Assembly (NCBI RefSeq): GCF_013364215.1
Contig: NZ_CP054923.1
Coordinates: forward strand, 2,976,001-3,040,000
Length of the DNA stretch: 64,000 nt
Reading direction: 5' to 3'
Source: Verrucosispora sp. NA02020
GTDB taxonomy: Bacteria > Actinomycetota > Actinomycetes > Mycobacteriales > Micromonosporaceae
The position numbers and the translations under genes are program-made. This document shows positions 41,964 to 50,683 of the stretch, in pieces (the first letter of the stretch is position 1; every line of letters begins with the position of its first letter). The notes under the pieces are model-generated. The model was not told the DNA's origin and made no database searches. It was given only the letters and a program-made list of their open reading frames with translations.

Positions 41964-42022
41964 CCTTCCAGCGAGGAACGCATCCTCACAGGTCAGGAGT
42001 CAACCAAACCGGGTGCAGTCCC

Positions 42023-42731
42023 GCTGCAAGACATCCGCCGGTACCAGCCCTCGACCGTCTCCCGTCGGCTGTCCGTCGTGGTCGGCTTCTACCGGGTCTG
42101 CGTCATCGACGCCATCCTGGAGCACTCACCGGCCGACTACGTCCGCCGACCCACCGTGCCAGCCGAATCACCGACCCTCGGACTGGGGCACCTACAGTTC
42201 GAAGCCCTGATCACCACCGCTCGCAACTCCTCGAACCCGAACGACTTCGCCCTGGTCGCGCTCCTGGGCCTGCTCGGGCTGCGGATCTTCGAAACCTGCG
42301 GGGCGAACATCACCGACCTCGGCGAGGAACACGGCCACCGGGTCCTACGCGTACGCGGTAAAGGCGGCAAGGTCGTCCTCGTCCCACTACCGCCAGCCGT
42401 GGCCCGAGCCATCGACCGGGCCGTCGACGACCGCAACGCCGGGCCGATCCTGCGCAACATCCATGGTGGGCGGATGGACCGGCACGCCGCCACCCGCCGA
42501 CTCAAACACCTCGCCCACGCCGCAGGGATCCGGATGCCGAGGATGCACCCGCACATGCTGCGCCACACGTTCGTGACGACCATGGTCGACGCCGGCGTCA
42601 GCCTCCGCGACGTGCAGATCGCCGCTCGCCACGCCGACCCGCGCACCACCATGCGCTACGACCGCGCCCGCAAGAACCTCGACCGCCACCCCAACTACAT
42701 CCTCGCCGCCTACATGGCCTCCGGAACATGA
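42023..42731 (+). pseudogene. Tyrosine recombinase, N-terminus removed by IS3
   Basis: The open frame continues out of the IS3 end and encodes about 235 residues of a phage-integrase-type recombinase. The catalytic set is complete: Arg in LLGLLGLRIFE, Lys in GKGGK, HMLRHTF (His and Arg), ARHAD (His), and MRYDR (Tyr nucleophile). The N-terminal SAM-like core-binding domain is cut near its end and lies nowhere else in the window. The gene is therefore a decapitated integrase, probably a marker of an integrated element whose other end was lost. Confidence 0.88.
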
Positions 42732-43022
42732 TCAGCCACTCACGGCTTTGCCGAGTTGAGGACGCAGGACCGCGACACCACGTACACATCCTGCCCGAGC
42801 CAACAGATCCGATTGAACTCGATTCGGCCCAGTCGGAATGTCACTCCCGCTGAAGTACGGGTCATCCGACCTGCAGGGATTGTCGCCGAGGCTGCTCATC
42901 CGGGCTCACCCGCCAGGTTCATCCGGCTCGGCATCTCGCGGCTGCCCCGGCGGCGCCGTCGGCCCCGCCGAGAACACCCTGTTTCCCGCGCCAACCGCGA
43001 CCACAGCGGCTTGAATAGCGGT

Positions 43023-43580
43023 GTGCAATTGAGCAAGGACGGGCGGAAGTGGCGGATCGGCGCCGCCGCCGAGGTGGAGTGGATCGCCGGTCACACCACC
43101 GCCGGCACCTCGATCACCACCGCCATCCCGCCGATCTTTGACGCCTACGCCACCACCCACCAGCCCGACGGCGTCACCGTCGCCGCCTATGAACACGCCC
43201 TGGTCCAGGACCTCACCGCACAGACCCCCGAGCAGCCCTGGTGGCTGGCCTACCTCGACACCGGCCCCCACGACATCGTCTTTCCCCGCGGCCCCAGGGT
43301 GTCGCTCTACTGGAACTGGCCTTACGTGCTGATCGAGGTCGGACCCGAGCAGGCACTCACCTGGCGCACCGGCCACATGCGCCACGGTGACGGATCGCTA
43401 CCCGACCTGTTCTTCCCCGCCGATCGCTCATGGCTGGTCTCCGCACTCTGGGACGACACCTGGACCTGCCTCGGCGGCCCGGAACCGCTGATCAACACCC
43501 TCCAACAGAACCCTCTGGCCAACACCCGCCGAGTCCGACCCGACGAAGACGCGCTACCACCGGGACTCACCCGCGAGTGA
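43023..43580 (+). CDS. Hypothetical cytosolic protein
   Basis: A 185-residue protein of unrecognised family. It contains a DIVFPRGPRVSLYWNWPYVLIEVGPEQALTWRTG core and a Trp-rich end (SWLVSALWDDTWTCLGGPEPLI). GTG 43023 is chosen because upstream sequence is Arg-rich and lacks typical codon bias. No signal peptide. Its position between an integrase remnant and a transposase remnant suggests mobile cargo. Confidence 0.6.
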   Translation: MQLSKDGRKWRIGAAAEVEWIAGHTTAGTSITTAIPPIFDAYATTHQPDGVTVAAYEHALVQDLTAQTPEQPWWLAYLDTGPHDIVFPRGPRVSLYWNWPYVLIEVGPEQALTWRTGHMRHGDGSLPDLFFPADRSWLVSALWDDTWTCLGGPEPLINTLQQNPLANTRRVRPDEDALPPGLTRE

Positions 43581-43617
43581 CACCCAACAACTGCATTACC
43601 CAGATGGAAACCGCTGA

Positions 43618-43848
43618 GCGAAGGGTCTGTCAAAGCGGCACCGCTTCCGGCCGAAGCCGTCACACCGGCAGAAGGCCGTGAACCGAGCCCACGCGACAAT
43701 CCCCGCCCGGGACGAACGCGCGATCGCCACCCTCATGACCTGGAAGATCCTGGCCAAGCTGCGCTGCTGCCCACAACGAACGACCTCGATCGTGCAGGCC
43801 ATCCTCGCGCTGCACCACATCGAAGCCAACCCTACGCAGGATGAAAAT
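43618..43848 (+). pseudogene. IS5-type transposase fragment (C-terminus)
   Basis: The frame after the TGA at 43615 reads KRHRFRPKPSHRQKAVNRAHA, then ERAIATLMTWKILAKLRCC and IVQAILALHHIEA. This is the characteristic C-terminal end of actinobacterial IS5/DDE_Tnp_4 transposases. Everything upstream, including the first catalytic Asp residues, is absent. The downstream GGATGAAAATGGCT probably marks the old element end. Confidence 0.75.
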
Positions 43849-43920
43849 GGCTGTGACTTGGCCGCTACACCGTCGAGTGCTGGCCCAAGGTTCGGGTCAG
43901 CCCTCGATCTGGTCGGGACG

Positions 43921-44361
43921 TCATGATTCGGGGCGACGGCGCAGTGAGCGCAGCGCGGGAACCGCGTCGGTGGCGGCGAGCGCCCAGAGCACGAGCAGCG
44001 GCTGAAAGAGCAGGCGGACCGCCCGTGCCGCGTCGGTGTCCAGGCCGAATCCGTCACGCCCTTCACTGAACTGAGCGATGTTGCCCGGGAACACCGCGAC
44101 GAAGAAAGCCGCTACGACCACTCCGGTCAGGCCACGCACGGGCTGTCTCCACGCGGCGAGCAGGGCCAGCCCCAGACAGATCTCGACCACTCCGGAAACG
44201 ACGACGACGAGGTCAGCATCGAGCGGCAGCCAGGAGGGCACCTGCGCCAGGAACTCCTCGCGCGCGACGGTCAGGTGAGCGACGCCGGCAACGAGCAGCA
44301 TCACCCCCAACACGACCTGGCCGACCGCGCCCGTCAACCGTCGGACAGACGTGGATGTCAT
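43921..44361 (-). CDS. DoxX-like membrane protein
   Basis: A 146-residue integral membrane protein with four predicted helices (about 9-30, 45-67, 72-92, 115-137) and the layout of the DoxX/DUF4267-like group (GVMLLVAGVAHLTV... VVSGVVEICLGLALL). Family members act in quinone-linked redox or thiosulfate metabolism, but no such partner is nearby. ATG 44361 has GGGAGAG upstream. Its 5' region, 44362-44591, shows no gene. Confidence 0.7.
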   Translation of the reverse strand: MTSTSVRRLTGAVGQVVLGVMLLVAGVAHLTVAREEFLAQVPSWLPLDADLVVVVSGVVEICLGLALLAAWRQPVRGLTGVVVAAFFVAVFPGNIAQFSEGRDGFGLDTDAARAVRLLFQPLLVLWALAATDAVPALRSLRRRPES

Positions 44362-44591
44362 GGTGTCTCTCCCACGGCGTGAACGAGGAACGGACCGCCG
44401 GCCCGCTGCGGGCGCGGCTCCCACCACCCTACGAACAGACGAGGCGGTCCGGCTCCAGGCCCCGTACCGCCTCTTCTAGCGGCTGAGCTGTGGGAGTCTC
44501 CGTCGAGGTGACCGACCCTGCCACCGGCTATGGTCAGTTCTAAAGATCCACGGACCGCCGCGACACGTAGATGCACCCGGCTCATGATCAT

Positions 44592-44822
44592 TCACCAAGT
44601 GAACTCGTGTAGCGATGGCAGCCGGTCCAGGCTCGACTGGGCGCTCGCGGTGTATGGGTGCGCTGCGCCCAGCACGCGTATGTAGTCGGCCAGTACGTCC
44701 GTTAGGACGCTTCTTGCCCGATTGTGCTGGCCTCTTATCGCGAGTGCGAGTCCCAGATTGCGGCGCGCGTTCAGCGATGCGGTGTGGTCGGCGCCCAGTA
44801 TCCGCTCACGGTCCTGTGCCAC
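44592..44822 (-). pseudogene. TPR-protein fragment
   Basis: A 76-residue frame with one and a half tetratricopeptide units of the large NB-ARC/SARP type (RERILGADHTASLNARRNLGLALAIRGQHNRARSVLTDVLADYIRVLGAAHPYT). The repeats normally continue for hundreds of residues upstream, and none are present. It is a truncated remnant. Confidence 0.6.
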
Positions 44823-44879
44823 CCGCTGTCCGCACCTTCGCCTGCGGTTACATCGCACGTCTGACCAATTACGGGTGTC

Positions 44880-44918
44880 TTGCCGGCATGTTAAGGGACT
44901 GATATGTTAGCGCTCACA
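44880..44918 (+). promoter_or_regulatory. Promoter and LacI-type operator of the arabinoxylan operon
   Basis: TTGCCG (44880-44885) and TATGTT (44903-44908) are 17 bp apart. The operator TGTTAGCGCTCACA (44905-44918) overlaps the -10 box, so a bound repressor would block the polymerase. The sequence is close to the LacI-family consensus TGTTAGCGCTAACA and to the site at 69-82. Distance to the GH43 start is about 100 bp. Confidence 0.7.
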
Positions 44919-45016
44919 TCGAAGCCTGCGGATGGATTTCTGGACGCCGCACAGGCGACCGATCGCCGTCAGCTCTCTGGCCACAGGCACTAACCACCGC
45001 GAGAAAGGCCACCACC

Positions 45017-46408
45017 ATGCCCTTGAATCGACGACAGTTCACCCTGGGCGCGCTCGCCACTGGCGCGCTCACTGCGACCGGACTGACGGTCAGCCCGGGA
45101 TCTGCCCTGGCGGCACCCAACACGGCATACCTCAACGCCTATTTCACCGAGACGCCGAACCAGTCGGGGTCAAGCTACGGCCTGCATCTCGCGGTCAGCC
45201 GGGACGGTCTCAACTGGATCCCGCTGAACCAGAACAACCCCGTCGTCACGCCGACCGCCGGTGACCTCGGCCTGCGCGACCCTTACATCCACCGCAAGCA
45301 GGACGGCACCTTCGTGGTGGTCGCCACCGACCTGAGGGGGCTCAACTTCGGGCGCAACAGCCAGTACCTGCACGTCTGGGACTCGACGGACCTGACCAGC
45401 TTCACCGGGTACCGCCTGCTCAGGATGCACACCTACAGCAACGTCCATACCTGGGCGCCGACGGTGTTCTGGGACGCGTCACGCGGCCAGTACGGCATCG
45501 TCTACTCCGCCAACACCACCACGGACCTGTTCCTGGTCAACTACACCAGCGACTTCCGCACGGTCAGTGTCCCGCAGACCTACTTCAGCCCCGGCTTCCC
45601 GGTGCTCGACGCCGACATCCGGGTCAGCGGCGGCGTGACGTACATGTTCTACAAGAACCTCGCCAACGGAAACCTGTACGGTGCCCGCTCCAGTACCGGC
45701 GCCCCGAACAGCTTCACCACCTTCACCAGCGGGCTACGCCAGGGTACCGCCATCGAGGGCGCACACTTGGTCCCGCGCAACGACGGCGGCGCCTGGTGGT
45801 TGTGGGGCGACTCGTTCGGCCCGATCAACAACGACATGTACCTCTGGTCAACGAGCAACGTCGGCGGCAACTCGTGGGCGGTGGCGAACCAACGTGACTA
45901 CACGCCGCCGCTGAACTCCAAGCACGGCTCGATCGTCGGCATCACCGACGTCGAATACCAGAACGCCGTCAACCGCTGGGGGCTGCCGAACTGGGTCCGC
46001 CTGAAGTCGTCGAACCTTCCTGACTACTTCGTCCGGCACAGCAACGGCGCCATCCGGCTCGACCCATACCCGTTCGACCCTCACCAGGACCAGCTCTGGC
46101 GGATGGTCCCTGGCCTGGCCGACTCCACCGGCGTCTCGTTCGAGTCGATCAACCGGCCGGGCAACTACCTCCGGCACAGCGGCTACGTCGCGCGGCTCGC
46201 CGCCAACGACGGCAGCTCGACCTTCCGCGCCGACGCCACCTTCTACCGCACCGCCGGCCTGGCCGACAGTTCCTGGTCGTCGTTCCGGTCGTACAACTTC
46301 CCCACGTACTACCTGCGGCACGCCGGCTACCTGCTGCGCATCGATCCGCTCAGCGCAGGATCCGCCGCCGCCGACCGCCAGGACGCCACCTTCCGCGTCA
46401 CCTCGTAG
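45017..46408 (+). CDS. Tat-exported GH43-like arabinosidase with AbfB domain
   Basis: A 463-residue secreted enzyme. A twin-arginine signal NRRQFTLGAL is followed by a cleavage region near ALAAPN. The five-bladed beta-propeller (about 35-320) has LRDPY (likely base Asp88) and IEGAHLV (likely acid Glu). The C-terminal AbfB/CBM42 arabinose-binding domain (about 325-463) shows repeated SFES/SFRSYN and YLRHSGYV/YLRHAGYL units. GH43 enzymes remove arabinofuranose from arabinan or arabinoxylan. It is first in a three-gene operon behind a sugar operator, and ATG 45017 is 8 nt after GAGAAAGG. Confidence 0.87.
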   Translation: MPLNRRQFTLGALATGALTATGLTVSPGSALAAPNTAYLNAYFTETPNQSGSSYGLHLAVSRDGLNWIPLNQNNPVVTPTAGDLGLRDPYIHRKQDGTFVVVATDLRGLNFGRNSQYLHVWDSTDLTSFTGYRLLRMHTYSNVHTWAPTVFWDASRGQYGIVYSANTTTDLFLVNYTSDFRTVSVPQTYFSPGFPVLDADIRVSGGVTYMFYKNLANGNLYGARSSTGAPNSFTTFTSGLRQGTAIEGAHLVPRNDGGAWWLWGDSFGPINNDMYLWSTSNVGGNSWAVANQRDYTPPLNSKHGSIVGITDVEYQNAVNRWGLPNWVRLKSSNLPDYFVRHSNGAIRLDPYPFDPHQDQLWRMVPGLADSTGVSFESINRPGNYLRHSGYVARLAANDGSSTFRADATFYRTAGLADSSWSSFRSYNFPTYYLRHAGYLLRIDPLSAGSAAADRQDATFRVTS

Positions 46409-46452
46409 CCACCGCGACCTGACCCCGTAACGACAAGGTGAGGACAACAATC

Positions 46453-48270
46453 ATGGGCAGCTCCCTTGCGAGTCGCCGCACAACCAGCGTCCTGATCGCC
46501 CTGCTGCTGGGCGTCTGCGCCGCCGTCACGGCGGTGCTACCGGGGACGAGCGCCAAGGCCGACAACCCGATCGTGCAGCACGTCTACACCGCCGACCCGG
46601 CTCCGCTGGTGCACAACGGCCGGTTGTACGTCTACACCGGACGCGACGAGGACGGCTCGACGTACTTCACGATGCGCGAGTGGCGGGTCTTCTCCTCCGC
46701 CGACATGGTGAACTGGACCGACCACGGCGTGCCGATGAACCTGGCCACGTTCAGCTGGGCCAGCGCCGACGCCTGGGCCGGTCACGTCATCGAACGCAAC
46801 GGTCAGTTCTACTGGTATGTGCCGGTGAAGAACCGTGCCACCGGCCGGATGGCCATCGGTGTCGGCGTGTCCAGCAGCCCCACCGGCCCATTCCGCGACG
46901 CCCTGGGGCGACCGCTACTCGAGAACGCCGAGATCGATCCGCACGCCTTCATCGACGACAACGGCCAGGCGTACCTGTACTGGGGCAACCCCAACCTGTG
47001 GTACGTCCGGCTCAACAGCGACATGATCTCGTACTCCGGCGGCCTGACCCAGATCCCGCTGACCACAGCCGGCTTCGGCACCCGCACCGGCAACCCCACT
47101 CGACCCACCCTCTACGAAGAGGGACCGTGGGTCTACAAGCGCAACGGCACCTACTACATGATCTGGGCCGCCGAGTGCTGCGGCGAATACATCGCCTACT
47201 CCACCGCCCCCGGGCCCACCGGCCCGTGGACCTTCCGCGGCACGGTCATGCCCCGGCAGGGCGCCAGCTTCACCAACCATCCCGGCATCATCGACTTCGC
47301 CGGTGGGTCGTACTTCTTCTATCACAACGGCGCGCTTCCCGGCGGCGGCGGATTCACCCGCTCGGTCGCGGTGGAGAAGTTCACCTACCGGGCCGACGGC
47401 ACGATCCCGTCGATGAACATGACCACCGCCGGTGTCCCGCAGGTCGGCACTCTCAACCCGTTCGTCCGGCAGGAGGCTGAGACCATCGCCTGGGGTTCCG
47501 GCATCGAGACCGAACGCGCCAACAGCGGCAGCATGAACGTCGCATCGATCGAGAACGGCGACTGGATCAAGGTCAAGGGCGTCGCGTTCGGCACCGGCGC
47601 GACCACCTTCACCGCCCGGGTGGCCTCTGCCACCGCCGGTGGCACCATCGAGGTACGCCTCGACAGCGCGACCGGTCCGCTGGTCGGCACCTGCCGGGTC
47701 TCCGGCACCGGCGGCTGGCAGAACTGGGTCGACACCTCCTGCGCGACCAGCGGGGCGACCGGCACCCGTGACCTCTACCTGCGGTTCACCGGCGGCTCCG
47801 GTTTCCTGTTCAACGTCGACTGGTGGCAGTTCACCAGCGGCGGCACGCCCACGCCCTCGGCGTACCGAATCACCAACCGCAACAGCGGGCAGGTTATCGA
47901 CGTCCAGTCACCCAACCTGAACGACCTGGCCGTGATCGGCCAGTGGACCAGCAACGGCAACACCTGGCAACAGTGGCGCTTCCTCGACGCCGGCAACGGC
48001 AACGTCCGCCTACAGAGCGTCAACAGCGGCAAGTGCGTCGACATCAACAACTTTTCCACCGCCGACGGGGCCCAGGTCATCCAATACACCTGCCACAGCG
48101 GCCTCAACCAGGTCTTCAACTGGCGCCCGACCGGCGACGGCTACCACCACCTGGTCAACATCAACAGCAGCAAGTGCCTGAACGTGGTCGGCGGCTCCAC
48201 CACCGCCGGCGCAGCCCTGGAACAGCGGACCTGCGGCACCGCGACCAGCATGCAGTGGTCGCGGAGCTGA
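46453..48270 (+). CDS. Secreted GH43 enzyme with CBM6 and CBM13
   Basis: A 605-residue secreted enzyme. It has a signal peptide (to about 36), a GH43 propeller (about 40-325) with catalytic set TADPAPLV (base Asp), EIDPHAF (pKa-tuning Asp) and YEEGPWV (acid Glu), a CBM6 domain (about 335-465, GDWIKVKGVAFGTG... NVDWWQF), and a ricin-type CBM13 trefoil (about 472-605, three QxW-like repeats). The order resembles actinobacterial arabinoxylan arabinofuranohydrolases. ATG 46453 has GGTGAGG upstream. It is the second gene of the operon, 44 bp after the first. Confidence 0.9.
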   Translation: MGSSLASRRTTSVLIALLLGVCAAVTAVLPGTSAKADNPIVQHVYTADPAPLVHNGRLYVYTGRDEDGSTYFTMREWRVFSSADMVNWTDHGVPMNLATFSWASADAWAGHVIERNGQFYWYVPVKNRATGRMAIGVGVSSSPTGPFRDALGRPLLENAEIDPHAFIDDNGQAYLYWGNPNLWYVRLNSDMISYSGGLTQIPLTTAGFGTRTGNPTRPTLYEEGPWVYKRNGTYYMIWAAECCGEYIAYSTAPGPTGPWTFRGTVMPRQGASFTNHPGIIDFAGGSYFFYHNGALPGGGGFTRSVAVEKFTYRADGTIPSMNMTTAGVPQVGTLNPFVRQEAETIAWGSGIETERANSGSMNVASIENGDWIKVKGVAFGTGATTFTARVASATAGGTIEVRLDSATGPLVGTCRVSGTGGWQNWVDTSCATSGATGTRDLYLRFTGGSGFLFNVDWWQFTSGGTPTPSAYRITNRNSGQVIDVQSPNLNDLAVIGQWTSNGNTWQQWRFLDAGNGNVRLQSVNSGKCVDINNFSTADGAQVIQYTCHSGLNQVFNWRPTGDGYHHLVNINSSKCLNVVGGSTTAGAALEQRTCGTATSMQWSRS

Positions 48271-48297
48271 GCCCGCCCTGATCGAAGGAGTGGATCC

Positions 48298-49707
48298 ATG
48301 AAGGTCACGGAAGAGGCTCGTCCCGCCTCTCCACCCGGACGTCGCTGGCCCGCAGCGCTTGCCACTGCGGTCGCGGCGGTCCTCGCCGCCGCCGGGCTGG
48401 CCGTCTTGGCACCGTCGCCGGCCTCGGCGGCGACCGTGGACACGAACGCGTGGTACGTACTGGTGAACCGCAACAGCGGTAAGGCGTTGGACGTCTACAA
48501 CCTGGCCACCAACGACGGCGCGCGGATCACCCAGTGGTCGCGGAACAACGGCAACCAGCAGCAGTGGCAGTTCGTCGACTCCGGCGGCGGCTACTACCGG
48601 GTGAAGTCCCGGCTGTCCGGCAAGGTGCTGGACGTGCACAACTTCTCCACGGCCAACGGCGCGGCCGTCGTGCAGTGGGCCGACCACAACGGCACCAACC
48701 AGCAGTTCCGGCTCGCCGACTCCGACGGCGGTCACGTGCGATTGATCAACCGGAACAGCAACAAGGCGCTGGAGGTGCAGGGCGCGTCGACCGCCGACGG
48801 CGGCAACATCGTCCAGTACGACGACTGGAACGGCACCAACCAGCAGTGGCAACTCGTCCGCGTCGACGGCGGGACCAACCCCACCCCAGGGCCGACCACC
48901 CCGTCCCCGCCGGGCGGCACCTCCGGCTGCGGCAAGGCACCGGGCATCACCAGCGGCACGCACACCATCAGCAGCAACGGCGCGAACCGGAGCTTCATCC
49001 TGCGGATCCCGGCCAACTACAACCAGAACAACCCGTACCGCCTGATCTTCGGTTTGCATTGGTGGGGCGGCACCGCGGTCGACGTGGACACAGGCCAGAC
49101 CGTGGACCGCAACACCTGGTCCTACTACGGCCTCCAGCGGCTGGCGAACAACAGCACGATCTTCGTCGCCCCGCAGGGCATCGGCAACGGCTGGGCCAAC
49201 ACCGGCGGTGAGGACGTCACCTTCATCGACAACGTCCGCATCCGGATCGAGTCGGCGCTCTGCGTCAACACCCGACAGCGGTTCTCCATCGGGTTCAGCT
49301 ACGGCGGTGCGATGAGCTACGCCCTCGCCTGCGCCCGGCCGGACGTCTTCCGGGCCGTCGTGGTCCAGTCCGCACCCCGGGAACTGAGCGGATGCAGTGG
49401 CGGCACCCAGCCCGTCGCCTACCTGGGGGTACACGGCATCGGTGACAACCCGGCCAGCGCACGGGCGATGCGGGACCGGTTCGTCCGCAACAACGGCTGC
49501 ACCGCGCAGAGCCCCCGCGAACCGGCTGCCGGCAGCCTGACGCACGTCGTCACCACCTACTCCGGCTGCCGGACGGGATACCCGGTGGCTTGGGCCGCCT
49601 TCGACGGCGGCCACATCGCCGCACCCCAAGACGGTGCTCCCGGTGACAGCGGACCCCGGACCTGGGTCCCGGCGCTGGCCTGGAACTTCTTCTCCCAGTT
49701 CCAGTAG
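48298..49707 (+). CDS. Secreted feruloyl-esterase-like enzyme with CBM13
   Basis: A 469-residue secreted protein. It has a signal peptide (to about 45), an N-terminal ricin-type CBM13 trefoil (about 50-193) with three repeats of the form NQQQWQ/NQQFRL/NQQWQL, a Pro/Thr/Gly linker, and a CE1/PHB-depolymerase-like esterase (about 210-469) with nucleophile Ser334 in GFSYGGAMS and His439 in DGGHIAAP. The family includes feruloyl esterases that free arabinose-linked ferulate, matching the two GH43 enzymes upstream. It is the last gene of the operon, 27 bp after GH43, with a terminator 15 bp downstream. Confidence 0.87.
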   Translation: MKVTEEARPASPPGRRWPAALATAVAAVLAAAGLAVLAPSPASAATVDTNAWYVLVNRNSGKALDVYNLATNDGARITQWSRNNGNQQQWQFVDSGGGYYRVKSRLSGKVLDVHNFSTANGAAVVQWADHNGTNQQFRLADSDGGHVRLINRNSNKALEVQGASTADGGNIVQYDDWNGTNQQWQLVRVDGGTNPTPGPTTPSPPGGTSGCGKAPGITSGTHTISSNGANRSFILRIPANYNQNNPYRLIFGLHWWGGTAVDVDTGQTVDRNTWSYYGLQRLANNSTIFVAPQGIGNGWANTGGEDVTFIDNVRIRIESALCVNTRQRFSIGFSYGGAMSYALACARPDVFRAVVVQSAPRELSGCSGGTQPVAYLGVHGIGDNPASARAMRDRFVRNNGCTAQSPREPAAGSLTHVVTTYSGCRTGYPVAWAAFDGGHIAAPQDGAPGDSGPRTWVPALAWNFFSQFQ

Positions 49708-49721
49708 AGGCCCTGACCGGG

Positions 49722-49762
49722 CCGCTGACCCACGCGGGTGCCAACTCCGCGTGGGTCAGCGG
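49722..49762. terminator. Terminator of the arabinoxylan operon
   Basis: A perfect 16-bp stem CCGCTGACCCACGCGG (49722-49737 with 49747-49762) and a 9-nt loop, 15 bp after the esterase stop. Confidence 0.88.
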
Positions 49763-49809
49763 TGGCCGCCATGCGAGTTTCGTCCACCCGGAGACCTCGA
49801 TACTGTGGA

Positions 49810-50340
49810 TCAGGGCTGGGACGCCACGGTGAGCTTGGCGATGTCTGGGGCGTAGACGGTCATCCAGTGCGGATGCAACCGGTAGTAGACCACGTCGTTG
49901 TCCCAGTCGAAGAGGTCGTCGCCGTAGAAGTCCTTCAAGTACGCGAGTACGTCCGGCCAGTCCGTGGCCTGGTTGCCGTTGCGGGGGTTGAGGATCTCCA
50001 CCGTGCCGTGCGTGAAGACGCCGAGGTCCTCACCACGCATATGCGCGGCACTGGCGGCGGGTCGCGCCGCGAGATGGCGCGCCTTGGCGGCGTCGCGCGC
50101 CGTGCCGAAGTACCACCTGCCCCGCAGGAAGTGCCCGTCCACACCACTGATCCGCGGCTCGCCTTTCGCCGTCACGCTCGACAGAGCGAGGGTGCACATG
50201 CCGGTGAGGACCTGGGTGAGCTGCACCGCGTTCAGTGTGCGTGCGGTACTGATGATCGAGCGGAGGTGGGCGGTAGAGCCGGCGAGGGAGGCGTCAAGGA
50301 GGGCCTGGAGGTCTTCGAGATCTTCTGGGGTTTCGCGCAT
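49810..50340 (-). CDS. Pyridoxamine 5'-phosphate oxidase-like protein
   Basis: A 176-residue protein with a helical N-terminal extension and a split-barrel flavin-binding core (about 45-150: CTLALSSVTAKGEPRISGVDGHFLRGRWYFGT, KARHLAARPAASAAHM, VFTHGTVEIL). This is the pattern of F420/FMN-dependent PPOX-type proteins. ATG 50340 follows AGGA. The substrate is unknown. It converges on the arabinoxylan operon terminator and has no operon partner. Confidence 0.8.
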   Translation of the reverse strand: MRETPEDLEDLQALLDASLAGSTAHLRSIISTARTLNAVQLTQVLTGMCTLALSSVTAKGEPRISGVDGHFLRGRWYFGTARDAAKARHLAARPAASAAHMRGEDLGVFTHGTVEILNPRNGNQATDWPDVLAYLKDFYGDDLFDWDNDVVYYRLHPHWMTVYAPDIAKLTVASQP

Positions 50341-50683
50341 GGAAGTCCTAGTCTCTCCGTATCTATGCGTGCCTGGTCCGCGCCCATCACCGGCGCCGAC
50401 CGATGAACCCATGCTCACCCCAGAACCTGACACCTTGTGTCATATTTCTTCGACTGGTTTGCGGACGCCAGCGCGCCGCACGGCATCCGGCGCGACGTGA
50501 CTGGCTCCCGGCTGGCGACGCGCACGCTCTGCGGCAGAAGCGGACGTTCGGCCAACAACCTGACCGGCGCGGCAAGGGGCACGAAGACAAGGACGGCAGC
50601 ACCAGGTGCGGTGGCGGCGGCCTTGTCGCTGTACCCGCTGGAGAGCGTCCCTGGCCAGGGACTCGTTGGCGCGAAGGTGGATG
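50341..50683. other. Gene-free stretch
   Basis: No frame has convincing codon use or a known domain, although both strands have open frames of about 100 codons. No strong terminator hairpin was seen after the AraC stop. Confidence 0.45.

Larger units (their letters stand above)
40769..42022 (-). mobile_element. IS3-family insertion sequence, copy 1
   Basis: A 1,254-bp element with about 26-bp terminal inverted repeats starting GGGACTGC (left 40769-40794, right 41997-42022, two mismatches). It carries overlapping orfA and orfB on the minus strand. It matches the copy at 55027-56280 throughout, with an offset of 14,258 bp. No short target duplication is visible at the flanks (TCTA left, GCTG right), so the original flanks may have been rearranged. 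Its right end cuts a tyrosine recombinase gene. Confidence 0.92.

Noticed and set aside
40765..42026. Target-site duplication at IS3 copy 1
   Set aside because: Flanks TCTA and GCTG differ, and the other copy's flanks do not match either, so none is claimed.
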